This document shows, piece by piece, positions 30,550 through 38,669 of a stretch of 43,992 bases of DNA. The translations under genes were made by a program, and so were the position numbers. The stretch's first letter is position 1. Each line of letters opens with the position of its first letter. The notes beneath the pieces were generated by a model, which saw only the letters and a program-made list of their open reading frames with translations, had not been told where the DNA came from and did no database searches. Source of the DNA: Prevotellamassilia sp. (GTDB taxonomy: Bacteria; Bacteroidota; Bacteroidia; Bacteroidales; Bacteroidaceae); the NCBI GenBank assembly GCA_009775705.1, contig VSQE01000008.1:1-43992 (forward strand), read 5' to 3'.

Positions 30550-31764
30550 GTGTATTCTTTTGCCATTTACCTGATGATGCTTGGTGCGGGCATTGCCTCG
30601 CTTTTCAACGCGAAAGTGAGGAAGATGGTGCGCGGGCACCGCGAGACCTGGCGCCTTCTGCGCAGTCTTTCCGGTACGGGCACGTATGTCTGGTTCCATG
30701 CCGCCTCGCTCGGCGAGTTCGAGCAGGGACGGCCCCTGATGGAACGCCTGCGCCGCGAGCATCCCGAAAAAAAGATCCTGCTTACGTTTTTCTCCCCTTC
30801 GGGCTACGAGGTGCGGAAAAACTACGAGGGTGCCGATGTGGTCTGCTACCTTCCGTTCGACACGCCCCTGAATGCCCGCAAGTTTGTGCGGCTGGCGCGT
30901 CCCGAGGCGGCTTTCTTCATCAAATACGAGTTCTGGCGCAACTACATCGACATCCTTCACCGGCGGGGCATACCGGTCTACAGCGTGTCGAGCATTTTCC
31001 GCGAGAACCAGATATTCTTCCGCAGCTACGGCCGCAACTACGCCCGTTGCCTGAACCGGATGAGCCATTTTTTTGTACAGAACGAGTTGTCGCGCGATTT
31101 GCTGGCCCGTCTCGGAGTTGACTGTGTCACTGTCTGCGGCGATACCCGTTTCGACCGGGTGCTCGACATCATGCGGGCCGCCAGGCCCCTGCCGCTTGCA
31201 GAGCAGTTTGCCAGCGGACGGAAAGTACTTGTAGCCGGCAGTTCCTGGCAGCCCGACGAGGAGATCATCCTGCCTTATTTCAACAGCCGGCCCGACCTGA
31301 AGCTCGTGCTGGCGCCCCATGTCATTTCCGAGGCCCATCTGCAACAGATAGAGGCCGGACTGCGCCGGCCCTTTGTGCGCTATTCGCAGGCCACTCCCGA
31401 GAGCATTGCCCGGGCCGACTGCCTCATCGTTGACTGCTTCGGGCTGCTGTCCAGCATTTACCGTTATGCCACAGTGGCATACGTGGGCGGCGGTTTCGGC
31501 GTGGGCATCCACAATGTCACCGAGGCCGCGGTCTACGGAGTGCCCGTCATCTTCGGTCCCAACAACAAGAAGTTCCGCGAGGCGCAGGCGCTCATTGCCA
31601 ACGGCGGTTGTCGCGAGATAGGCGGAGCCGAAGACTTCGGCCGCGAGATGGACCGTTTCCTCTCGGACAGCGAGGCTCTGAAGCGGGCCGGAAAGGCCGC
31701 CGGCGACTACATCCGCGACAACGCGGGAGCGGCCGACAGGATTTATGATTTCGTTTACGGATAA
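30550..31764 (+). CDS. waaA: 3-deoxy-D-manno-octulosonic acid (Kdo) transferase
   Basis: A 404-residue inner-membrane-anchored GT30 enzyme that adds Kdo from CMP-Kdo to the lipid A precursor. It starts with GTG and an N-terminal membrane anchor; an ATG at 30574 would cut into it. Motifs: WFHAASLGEFEQGRPL (with the catalytic-type Glu), FIKYEFWRNYI, AGSSWQPDEEIIL, and GGGFGVGIHNVTEAAVYGVPVIFGP at the C-terminus. The Kdo-adding step is the entry to the LPS core, so the glycan region at 12.8-24.2 kb depends on it. It ends with a strong terminator. Confidence 0.94.
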   Translation: MYSFAIYLMMLGAGIASLFNAKVRKMVRGHRETWRLLRSLSGTGTYVWFHAASLGEFEQGRPLMERLRREHPEKKILLTFFSPSGYEVRKNYEGADVVCYLPFDTPLNARKFVRLARPEAAFFIKYEFWRNYIDILHRRGIPVYSVSSIFRENQIFFRSYGRNYARCLNRMSHFFVQNELSRDLLARLGVDCVTVCGDTRFDRVLDIMRAARPLPLAEQFASGRKVLVAGSSWQPDEEIILPYFNSRPDLKLVLAPHVISEAHLQQIEAGLRRPFVRYSQATPESIARADCLIVDCFGLLSSIYRYATVAYVGGGFGVGIHNVTEAAVYGVPVIFGPNNKKFREAQALIANGGCREIGGAEDFGREMDRFLSDSEALKRAGKAAGDYIRDNAGAADRIYDFVYG

Positions 31765-31784
31765 GAATCACCATAGTTTTTTTG

Positions 31785-31838
31785 ACGGATAGGAGGTTTC
31801 GTCTTCTTCGCGGAGCGGAGGCGCCTGTCCGTTTTTTT
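31785..31838 (+). terminator. Rho-independent terminator of gltX-waaA
   Basis: The stem ACGGATAGG/CCTGTCCGT is 9 bp with one T-G pair; the T-run at 31832-31838 follows. The ~30-base loop is long and partly structured. Confidence 0.75.
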
Positions 31839-31849
31839 ATTTATTCGGT

Positions 31850-33040
31850 ATGGAAACGTATTTTGATATTTTGATGGTGTTGATTTCCACTGTTGGCGGT
31901 TTTGCCGCCGGTGCCCTTCTGGAGCGCAGCCGCCTTAAAGAAGAGATAGATACTGCGCGTCTTGATAAAATGAAAGCAAAGACCCTTCTTGAAAGCGAGC
32001 AGAAGTATTCGGAGAGGGTGCTGAAGAGGCAGGTCGAGGCCCTGCGCGCCGAGTTCAAAGTCGTGGCAGCGGACCTGATGCGCGCCGAGAGTGGTACCCT
32101 GCGTGCCGAGCACCTGCACACGCTGGAGGGCCTGCTCCGTCCGCTGGGCAAGGACATCGACAGCTTTCGCGACCAGTTTGTCAAGAGTCATGCGGCGATG
32201 GAACGCTATGTGGAAAGCCTCGTGAAGTATTCCATGGCCGTGGGGCAAGAGGCCGAAAAGCTGGCGAGCGCACTCAAAAACAATACCAAGTTGCAAGGCA
32301 ACTGGGGCGAGGCTGTCCTTGCCAATCTGCTGGAAGTGTCCGGCCTGACCAAAGGGCGCGACTTCACGGTCCAGGCTTCCACCCTCAACGAGGAAGGGCG
32401 GCGGCTCATTCCCGACGTAGTGGTACACCTGCCCGACAACCGCAACCTGATTATCGACTCGAAAGTGTCGCTCACCGCCTTTGCCGATTACGCCAACTCT
32501 ACCGATGACATTGAGCGCGACCGCCGCCTCAAGGACCATGTGGCCTCCGTGCGCCGCCACATCGTCGAACTTTCGGACAAGGACTATGCCAAGACCGTGA
32601 AGGGCAGCATCGGCTACGTGCTCATGTTCATCCCCAACGAGGCCGCCTATATCGCCGCTGTCACCGCCGACACCCGCCTGTCCGCCGATGCCTATGCCCG
32701 TCGCGTCATCCTGCTCAATCCCACCAACCTGCTGATGGCCCTGCAACTCACCTACAACCTCTGGCAGAGCGAGATGCAGAGCCGTAGCGTCAGCGACATC
32801 TACGCCTCGGCCGAACGCCTCTACAAGAAGTTCGCCCTTTTCTCCGAGAGTTTCGTCAAGATAGGCGACAGCATCGGCCGCCTGTCCGATGTCTACTCCA
32901 AGGCCCGCGGACAGCTTTCCACCGGCCGCGGCAACATCATCTCCCAACTGGAAGGTTGGAAGAAGAAAGGCCTCACGCCTTCCACCGAAATAAACGCCGC
33001 GCTCCGTTCTTCCGGAGACGGCGATGAAGAAACGGACTGA
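31850..33040 (+). CDS. rmuC: DNA recombination protein RmuC homologue
   Basis: A 396-residue RmuC-family protein. A single N-terminal membrane segment (about 5-24) is followed by a long coiled coil (about 28-145), then the nuclease-like core: LQGNWGEAVLANLLEVSGL, LIPDVVVHLPDNRNLIIDSKVSLTAF (D...DSK), YVLMFIPNEAAY, ILLNPTNLLMAL. RmuC limits inversions between short inverted repeats in E. coli; its exact enzymatic activity is uncertain. The ATG at 31850 lies 11 bases after the waaA terminator. Confidence 0.92.
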   Translation: METYFDILMVLISTVGGFAAGALLERSRLKEEIDTARLDKMKAKTLLESEQKYSERVLKRQVEALRAEFKVVAADLMRAESGTLRAEHLHTLEGLLRPLGKDIDSFRDQFVKSHAAMERYVESLVKYSMAVGQEAEKLASALKNNTKLQGNWGEAVLANLLEVSGLTKGRDFTVQASTLNEEGRRLIPDVVVHLPDNRNLIIDSKVSLTAFADYANSTDDIERDRRLKDHVASVRRHIVELSDKDYAKTVKGSIGYVLMFIPNEAAYIAAVTADTRLSADAYARRVILLNPTNLLMALQLTYNLWQSEMQSRSVSDIYASAERLYKKFALFSESFVKIGDSIGRLSDVYSKARGQLSTGRGNIISQLEGWKKKGLTPSTEINAALRSSGDGDEETD

Positions 33041-33079
33041 ATTTGGTCCGTTTCTTTTTTGGATTCAGAAAATAGTTTA

Positions 33080-33087
33080 TACCTTTG
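33080..33087 (+). promoter_or_regulatory. -7 box for the AspT/YidE-type transporter gene
   Basis: TACCTTTG. The start of transcription would fall near 33094, after the in-frame ATG at 33085, which supports the ATG at 33175. Confidence 0.6.
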
Positions 33088-33174
33088 TCCGGTGTTTCGG
33101 CAGAGCTTTCCGCCGATTCCGTGAGAAACTGTTGGACGACATACACATACATCCGTATAGATTCAATTCCGAGT

Positions 33175-34836
33175 ATGAACTGGTTGCAGGAAACCCTCTT
33201 CGTGCCCTCGGCTGTTCAGGCCGTCATCATCATCTGCCTTATCTGCGCGCTTGGCCTCTCGTTAGGTAAATTCAAGGTGCGTGGCATCAGTCTGGGCGTC
33301 ACCTACGTTTTTTTCATCGGTATTCTTGCCGGAGCCGTCGGCTTGCGGCTCGATCCCGACATGCTGGGCTATGCCGAAAGTTTCGGTCTCATTCTCTTTG
33401 TCTATACGCTGGGTCTTCAGGTGGGTCCGGGCTTTGTCAGCACCTTCCGCAAGGGTGGCGCCGAGCTCAACGGCCTGGCCGTGGGAGTGGTGCTTTCCGG
33501 TACCGTCATGGCATTGGCCGGCGTCTGGGCCGGATGGATCCCCCTGCCTGACATGATGGGCATTCTCAGCGGAGCCACCACCAATACTCCCGCTCTCGGT
33601 GCGGCGCAGCAGACACTCAAGCAACTCGGGCAGCCCGCCTCGGGAGCCGCCCTCAGTTGTGCCGTGACCTATCCGTTAGGCATGGTGGGCGTCATTCTGG
33701 CCCTGATCCTGATGAAGGGATGGCTGCTGCGGCACGAGACGCCCCGCGAGGCCGGCGAGAAGGAAGACGAGGCTTTCATTGCCTCCTTCGTGGTGTGCAA
33801 TCCCGCCATCTTCCACCAGACCATCGGCCAGACCGCCACGCTCGACCATTCGCGTTACGTCGTGAGCCGCCTGTGGCGCAACGGAAAGGTCATCCTTCCC
33901 ACTGCCGACACCGTCCTTGAAGAGGGCGACAGTGTGCTGGTCATCACCGTGGCGCGCTACGTCAACGCCCTCACTGTCTTCTTCGGGCGGCGCGACGAGA
34001 AGGACTGGAACAAGAGTAACATCGACTGGAACGCCATTGATTCCAATCTTGTCTCGCAGCGCATCCTCATCACCCGTCCCGACATCAACGGCCGCCATCT
34101 CGGCTCCCTTCATCTGCGCAACCGCTACGGAGTCAACGTCAGCCGTGTGCAGCGCAGCGGCATCCAGCTGGTGGCCACGCCCGATCTCACGCTGCGCGTG
34201 GGCGACCGCGTCACCGTCGTGGGCGAGGCGCAGAGCATCGAGCAGGTGGCCAAGGAACTGGGAAATGCCGTCCGCCATCTTGACGAGCCCAACATGGTCA
34301 CCATCTTCATCGGCATCGTCCTGGGTCTGTTGTTGGGCAGCGTTCCCCTGCTGCTGCCGGGCATGTCCTATCCCGTGCGGTTGGGACTGGCGGGAGGTCC
34401 CATCGTCATGGGAATCCTTATCGGCGCCTTCGGGCCGCGCTTCCACATGGTGGCCTACACCACCACCAGTGCCAACCTTATGCTCCGCTCGTTGGGCCTT
34501 TCCATGTATCTGGCCTGTCTGGGCCTGGATGCCGGCAGCGATTTCGTGGCCACGGTCATGCAGCCCGCCGCCCTGCTGTGGATAGGCTTCGGCTTCGCCA
34601 TCACGCTCGTTCCCGTCATGCTCATGAGCGTCGTGGCCGTGAAGTGGGACCACAAGTCGTTTGCCACAACGGCGGGAATGCTCTGCGGAGCCATGGCCAA
34701 CCCCATCGCCCTGAACTATGTCAACGACACCCTGCCCGGCGACAAAGCCTCTGTGGCCTACGCCACCGTCTATCCGCTCTGCATGTTCCTGCGCGTCATC
34801 ATCGCGCAAGTCATCGTCATGCTGTGGTTTGCCTGA
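33175..34836 (+). CDS. AspT/YidE/YbjL-family putative transporter
   Basis: A 553-residue inner-membrane protein built from two Asp-Al_Ex membrane domains (about 10-180 and 375-550) flanking two RCK_C/TrkA_C regulatory domains (about 200-265 and 300-365). Conserved repeats are visible: GATTNTPALGAA in the first half and CGAMANPIALNYV in the second. Relatives include the aspartate:alanine antiporter AspT and the uncharacterised E. coli YidE and YbjL. RCK_C domains bind small ligands and may gate transport. Substrate unknown. The start MNWLQETLF at 33175 follows the promoter by ~80 bases. A very strong terminator follows. Confidence 0.9.
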   Translation: MNWLQETLFVPSAVQAVIIICLICALGLSLGKFKVRGISLGVTYVFFIGILAGAVGLRLDPDMLGYAESFGLILFVYTLGLQVGPGFVSTFRKGGAELNGLAVGVVLSGTVMALAGVWAGWIPLPDMMGILSGATTNTPALGAAQQTLKQLGQPASGAALSCAVTYPLGMVGVILALILMKGWLLRHETPREAGEKEDEAFIASFVVCNPAIFHQTIGQTATLDHSRYVVSRLWRNGKVILPTADTVLEEGDSVLVITVARYVNALTVFFGRRDEKDWNKSNIDWNAIDSNLVSQRILITRPDINGRHLGSLHLRNRYGVNVSRVQRSGIQLVATPDLTLRVGDRVTVVGEAQSIEQVAKELGNAVRHLDEPNMVTIFIGIVLGLLLGSVPLLLPGMSYPVRLGLAGGPIVMGILIGAFGPRFHMVAYTTTSANLMLRSLGLSMYLACLGLDAGSDFVATVMQPAALLWIGFGFAITLVPVMLMSVVAVKWDHKSFATTAGMLCGAMANPIALNYVNDTLPGDKASVAYATVYPLCMFLRVIIAQVIVMLWFA

Positions 34837-34877
34837 GCATCCCCCGGCCTGCGGATTAAAAAGAAAGTTTTTGTCAG

Positions 34878-34927
34878 GACGGATGTCCGGTAAGGACCAT
34901 AACTTACCGGACATCCGTCATTTTTTT
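34878..34927 (+). terminator. Very strong rho-independent terminator
   Basis: Perfect 17-bp stem (34878-34894 with 34903-34919) and an 8-base loop, followed by a T7 run. Confidence 0.95.
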
Positions 34928-34941
34928 CATACCTTGCAAGT

Positions 34942-35030
34942 TTTTACATGCCTTGTAAAAATATTTACACGGCATGTAAAAACTTTTACAAGGCAATGTA
35001 AAAATATAAATTCCGATGCCCTGTAAAAAT
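34942..35030. repeat. Four palindromic ~21-bp repeats (locus B)
   Basis: Units at 34942-34962, 34963-34983, 34984-35005 (22 bp) and a degenerate one at about 35012-35030, of the same TTTTACAnGGCATGTAAAAA family as 3958-4020. Again directly after a strong terminator. The units alternate between the two core orientations. Confidence 0.85.
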
Positions 35031-35149
35031 GGAGTTATCTGCTTTTTCCTACACGAATCCTTCTATAAATTAACAGCCTTTCAGAATTTGTTAATTACTT
35101 TTTATGTAGATTCGGAACCCCGTAATAAATATTAAATTTGGAAAAATTA

Positions 35150-35192
35150 CCCCCCCCCGATTTGGTTAATGTATATAAATAATATATTTTTG
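35150..35192 (+). promoter_or_regulatory. Promoter with an adjacent C9 homopolymer
   Basis: The -7 box TATTTTTG (35185-35192) is preceded at a 20-base spacing by TTTG (35161-35164) as -33. A run of nine C (35150-35158) sits just upstream of the -33 element. Length change in the run by slippage could alter expression. Confidence 0.65.
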
Positions 35193-35360
35193 CTCCGTAC
35201 TATGATTGCTTTTTCGGACATGGTTTTCGTTTGTGCGTCTGCTCCGACTTTACCCGGTCGGAAGTTTCCTGAAACAGATGGGCATACGTGGGGCAGAGCC
35301 GGAGGGACAGGGTGCATGAAACTTAAAAATTACTTGTTTTTATATTATTACAAAAATGTT

Positions 35361-37610
35361 ATGAGAAAAATTACTTTTTTCTTGATGCTCTTTCTTGTAT
35401 GTACAGGGAGGATGCAGGCGCAGTTTACGGTGACGGAGACTCCGCTTACGGAAATTTCCGACGGCCAGACAGTCCTGGTCAAAGAGCCTACGGGAACCGG
35501 TGTTTCCGGATGGTCTAATGGTCGCTATCTGAATGCTTCGGCTACCAGTACGGTGGTAAATGCCGAGTATTCCGCCATCTACAAGTTCATTAAGGACGGT
35601 GAGAAAACGGAGGGTGAGAACACGTATGATGTCTATGTGTTGCAGAACCTTTGGAACGGCCAGTATCTGAAAGCAAACAATTCCTATACCGATGCGAAGG
35701 ATCAGGCTTTTCATTTTACGGCCCGCAAGGCGGAAGTTAAGACGAAGATAGATAATAATGATTGGGAGGATTATTCCAATGCCGTCAACGTAGGTCCGGC
35801 AGATGACGTGATTGCCAGCTCCTGGGTATTCTGTTCGTCAACAGGAAAAAACTACCTGGGTTTTGTTGGGAACCCTTCCACAATGGGTTATACCGATACG
35901 AACTATTGGTTTCTTTACGGTGTGACTGTCAACGAAGCGGACTATGTCAACATAAAGTTCAACTACACGCTTTCGGACGGTGCCACGGTTTCGATACACC
36001 CTGAGGCTGTATTGGCTCCCCATACGTTTGAAATCCCTCAGCTGGACTTCTGTTCCAACTACCAGACCGAAGCGTCATTGAGTGAATCGGGTACGGTGGC
36101 CGTGACGTGCGATGTGAACTATCCCGTGCAGTTCCTCACGGTTGCCAACAAGGAACTGATGGCTTCCGACCACTGGTATACGCTCTATATGCGCGGCGAA
36201 ACCAACAATCAGGTATATACCAACGGAGAGACGGCCAAAGTGGGAGCTGCCGTGGAGAATCCCGGTGCCGACAGGCTTTTCGGCTTTGAACGGGTGGGTA
36301 AAACCTATCCGGTGCAGGTTCGTGTCTACTGTCTTCAGGAAGGAACCGACCGTCCTCTTTCCGTAGCCAATTTCAACAACGATACGAAAGCTTCGTGGAC
36401 GGACGGGAACAAGATATTCAGACTGACACCGAACGGAAACGGCTTCAATATCCAGCAGTTGAATGGAAACAAGGCTTTAGACCATAATAGAGGTAATGGA
36501 CTACTGGGAATCTGGACTGCTGGTCTCGGTTCTCAGACGAATGCCGTTGCGGCTAAGGTGGACCTGACTGCCGATATTGACGAAAGCAAGATGTACCAGA
36601 TCGTGTACGAACGCGGCAGTGCCATACTGGGCAATTATGATGCCGTGGCCGGTGAGGACGGGCAGGTGAGCCAGTCTGCCGAATCACGCAGGGTGGTTAC
36701 CGCACTTTCCGAAGACGGCTATCCCTATGTTTCCTCGCTCTGGAAGTTCCACAAGCAGGGTGACGGCAAGGTGAAAATCACGGCTGTCAATTCCGGTTTC
36801 TATCTCGGAAGTGTAGACCAGCAGCATCTGGTGACAACCCAGTTGGCCCAGTGGGGACGCAGCTATACGCTGGACGGAGCTTACGGTACCGGTATCTTTG
36901 CTTTGTATGACGAGACGGTCAGCGGTGATAACTATCTGAATTCCTATTATAATCCCGCAGGAGGAAATGAAGGCCATGACATCTGTTATTGGAATAGTTC
37001 TATCCGCGACGGAGGAAACAGAATCCTCATCAATGAGGTGGAGTCTATTCCCGTTGCGATCTCTTCCGTGGGTTATGCCACGCTGCATTTGCCGTTTGCC
37101 GTGACGCTTCCTGCAGTGGGCAACGTGAAGGCTTACGTGGCCGCAGACAACGGTACGTATGTGACGCTTACGGAAATCGAGGGTGGCGTGATTCCCGCCC
37201 GGACGCCCGTGATCCTGACCGGCGATGCCGGAACACATGACTTTGCCGTGGCATACGACAATACCGATGCCCCGCTCTCTACCGCCTTGAGTGGAACGCT
37301 GACCAAACAGACCGTCGGTACGGCCGGAGAGGTGTATATCCTTGCCGCCAATGCCGCCGGAGAAGCAGGGATGCGTCAGGTGACGGACGAGAATGACCGT
37401 ACGCTGCCGGCCAACAAAGCCTATCTCGGCTCTGCAGACGGTACGGCCGCCGTCAAGGCCTTCAGCTTCGGCCCTGCCACGGGCATCGGCAATGTCCCGA
37501 CGGCAGCCGGTGCCGATGAGGTGTTCTATGACCTTCGTGGCCGCCGCGTGTTCTATCCCGCTCACGGCGTGTTCGTGAAGGGCAACGGACAGAAAGTATA
37601 TATCAAGTAA
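35361..37610 (+). CDS. Large secreted protein with C-terminal sorting-like tail
   Basis: A 749-residue exported protein. Signal peptide MRKITFFLMLFLVCTGRMQAQ supports the ATG at 35361 over earlier in-frame ATGs. The N-terminal ~180 residues contain two beta-rich repeats with WSNGRYLNAS and LWNGQYLKANN, which look like beta-trefoil or lectin-type repeats; similar patterns (NKALDHN, SGFYLGSV) recur later. Near residue 580-640 is a module with VGYATLHLPFAV resembling the WNTLCLPF module of the 7489-9627 protein. The tail FYDLRGRRVFYPAHGVFVKG..QKVYIK resembles a T9SS-type sorting signal. Target and ligand unknown. It is followed 32 bases on by the second small leader-like peptide. Confidence 0.7.
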   Translation: MRKITFFLMLFLVCTGRMQAQFTVTETPLTEISDGQTVLVKEPTGTGVSGWSNGRYLNASATSTVVNAEYSAIYKFIKDGEKTEGENTYDVYVLQNLWNGQYLKANNSYTDAKDQAFHFTARKAEVKTKIDNNDWEDYSNAVNVGPADDVIASSWVFCSSTGKNYLGFVGNPSTMGYTDTNYWFLYGVTVNEADYVNIKFNYTLSDGATVSIHPEAVLAPHTFEIPQLDFCSNYQTEASLSESGTVAVTCDVNYPVQFLTVANKELMASDHWYTLYMRGETNNQVYTNGETAKVGAAVENPGADRLFGFERVGKTYPVQVRVYCLQEGTDRPLSVANFNNDTKASWTDGNKIFRLTPNGNGFNIQQLNGNKALDHNRGNGLLGIWTAGLGSQTNAVAAKVDLTADIDESKMYQIVYERGSAILGNYDAVAGEDGQVSQSAESRRVVTALSEDGYPYVSSLWKFHKQGDGKVKITAVNSGFYLGSVDQQHLVTTQLAQWGRSYTLDGAYGTGIFALYDETVSGDNYLNSYYNPAGGNEGHDICYWNSSIRDGGNRILINEVESIPVAISSVGYATLHLPFAVTLPAVGNVKAYVAADNGTYVTLTEIEGGVIPARTPVILTGDAGTHDFAVAYDNTDAPLSTALSGTLTKQTVGTAGEVYILAANAAGEAGMRQVTDENDRTLPANKAYLGSADGTAAVKAFSFGPATGIGNVPTAAGADEVFYDLRGRRVFYPAHGVFVKGNGQKVYIK

Positions 37611-37642
37611 AAAAACTCTCAAACAAAAGATTGATCACCATT

Positions 37643-37819
37643 ATGAAAAAAATATATTCAAGTCCGCGGACGGCGGCCATAGATATCCGTCTCGAATCGC
37701 ACATACTCAGTGCCAGCCTTACGAAGACGAACGAGCCGGGAGTGGGAGCCTCGTCGGCCCTGACCAACAAGCGCGGCAGCATCTGGTCTGACATGGACGA
37801 TGAACTGACCGAAGAATAA
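37643..37819 (+). CDS. Small leader-like peptide, paralogue of 9646-9837
   Basis: A 58-residue protein starting MKKIYSSPRTAAIDIRLES. Its first ~23 residues share the KxY[ST][AS]PxTxxI[ND][LI]xxE pattern with the peptide at 9646. The second half is unrelated (TNEPGVGASS) and ends acidic (WSDMDDELTEE), like the WND end of the other. The ATG at 37643 is chosen over 37631 by this alignment. It is the last gene before a terminator and follows a sorting-tail protein. No function known to me. Confidence 0.65.
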   Translation: MKKIYSSPRTAAIDIRLESHILSASLTKTNEPGVGASSALTNKRGSIWSDMDDELTEE

Positions 37820-37844
37820 ACGAAAATATACGAATAGGTTCGCC

Positions 37845-37906
37845 GGAGAAGGCGCCCGTGAGGTGGTTTAGGGTAATTTCCACCTCCGGCGCTTTCTCCT
37901 TTTTTG
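37845..37906 (+). terminator. Long terminator hairpin of the second surface operon
   Basis: GGAGAAGGCGCC pairs with GGCGCTTTCTCC (one mismatch), and AGGTGG pairs with CCACCT inside; six T follow at 37900-37905. Confidence 0.88.
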
Positions 37907-37963
37907 GTATCTCTGTTTCAGGAGAAGGGGTGCGTTCGGGAGGTGCGTTTGGTAGGAATGTTG

Positions 37964-37971
37964 TATCTTTG
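37964..37971 (+). promoter_or_regulatory. -7 box for the dipeptidase gene
   Basis: TATCTTTG, 29 bases before the ATG at 38001. Confidence 0.7.
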
Positions 37972-38000
37972 TAGACAAGATACAGAAAAAAACGGAACGG

Positions 38001-38669
38001 ATGAGGATTCACTTGTTTTTGGTGGCGGCTTTGTTATTCCTGCCTGCTGCGGCACAGAAAACAAAGACCGAGCTGGAGATGGAGCGGCAGGGACTGACTG
38101 ATGTGGCGGAGGCGGTTCCCGGGGTGAAAGTAAGCCTGATGTACGGTAGGGCCGACAATTTTACGGGACGTGTGCTCTATACGGACCTGCGCCGGGCCTA
38201 TCTGCATCCTGAGGCGGTCCGTGCGTTGCGGAAGGCGCAGGAGGAGCTGCGGCGTCTGCGGCCGGATTTGTGCCTGAAGGTGTACGATGCGGCGCGGCCC
38301 ATGAGCGTACAGCAAAAAATGTATGATGTGGTGAAAGGCACTCCCAAGAATATCTATGTGAGCAATCCGCGCAACGGCGGCGGTCTGCACAACTACGGTC
38401 TGGCGGTGGACATCACGCTCTGCCGGGCCGAGACGGGCGACACCCTGCCCATGGGGACGCTGATAGACCATCTGGGCCGCGAGGCACACGTGAAGGCCGA
38501 GGCGGAGATGGTGCGCAGCGGACGCCTGACGGCCCGCGAAAGGGAGAACCGCCGCTTGTTGCGCCGCGTGATGGCGGCCGGCGGTTTCAAGGTGCTGCCT
38601 ACGGAATGGTGGCACTTCAACCTGAGGACCAGGGCTGAGGCCCGTGCGCGCTACAAAGTGATCAGATGA
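38001..38669 (+). CDS. VanX-type D-alanyl-D-alanine dipeptidase (peptidase M15D)
   Basis: A 222-residue exported zinc dipeptidase. Signal peptide MRIHLFLVAALLFLPAAAQ. The M15D zinc and catalytic residues have VanX spacing: GLHNYGLAVD (His130, Asp137) and EWWHF (Glu202, His205). It cleaves D-Ala-D-Ala; as a periplasmic enzyme it more likely recycles peptidoglycan (like DdpX) than gives vancomycin resistance. No vanA/vanH/vanRS genes are near. It overlaps the methyltransferase gene by ATGA (38666-38669). Confidence 0.9.
   Translation: MRIHLFLVAALLFLPAAAQKTKTELEMERQGLTDVAEAVPGVKVSLMYGRADNFTGRVLYTDLRRAYLHPEAVRALRKAQEELRRLRPDLCLKVYDAARPMSVQQKMYDVVKGTPKNIYVSNPRNGGGLHNYGLAVDITLCRAETGDTLPMGTLIDHLGREAHVKAEAEMVRSGRLTARERENRRLLRRVMAAGGFKVLPTEWWHFNLRTRAEARARYKVIR

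Larger units (their letters stand above)
34837..35360. other. 524-bp non-coding gap with terminator, repeats and poly-C promoter
   Basis: It contains the terminator at 34878-34927, palindromic repeats at 34942-35030, a C9 run at 35150-35158 and a promoter at 35161-35192. The leader of the next gene is about 160 bases; short in-frame starts in it (35169, 35316) lack signal-peptide logic. Confidence 0.75.

Noticed and set aside
29209..31512. 767-residue open frame on the minus strand opposite gltX-waaA
   Set aside because: It is antisense to two clearly identified genes, shows no domain features, and such long shadows are expected opposite GC-rich coding DNA.
38001..38669. Vancomycin-resistance vanX
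   Set aside because: The dipeptidase has a signal peptide and no vanH, vanA or vanRS neighbours; a peptidoglycan-recycling role is more likely.
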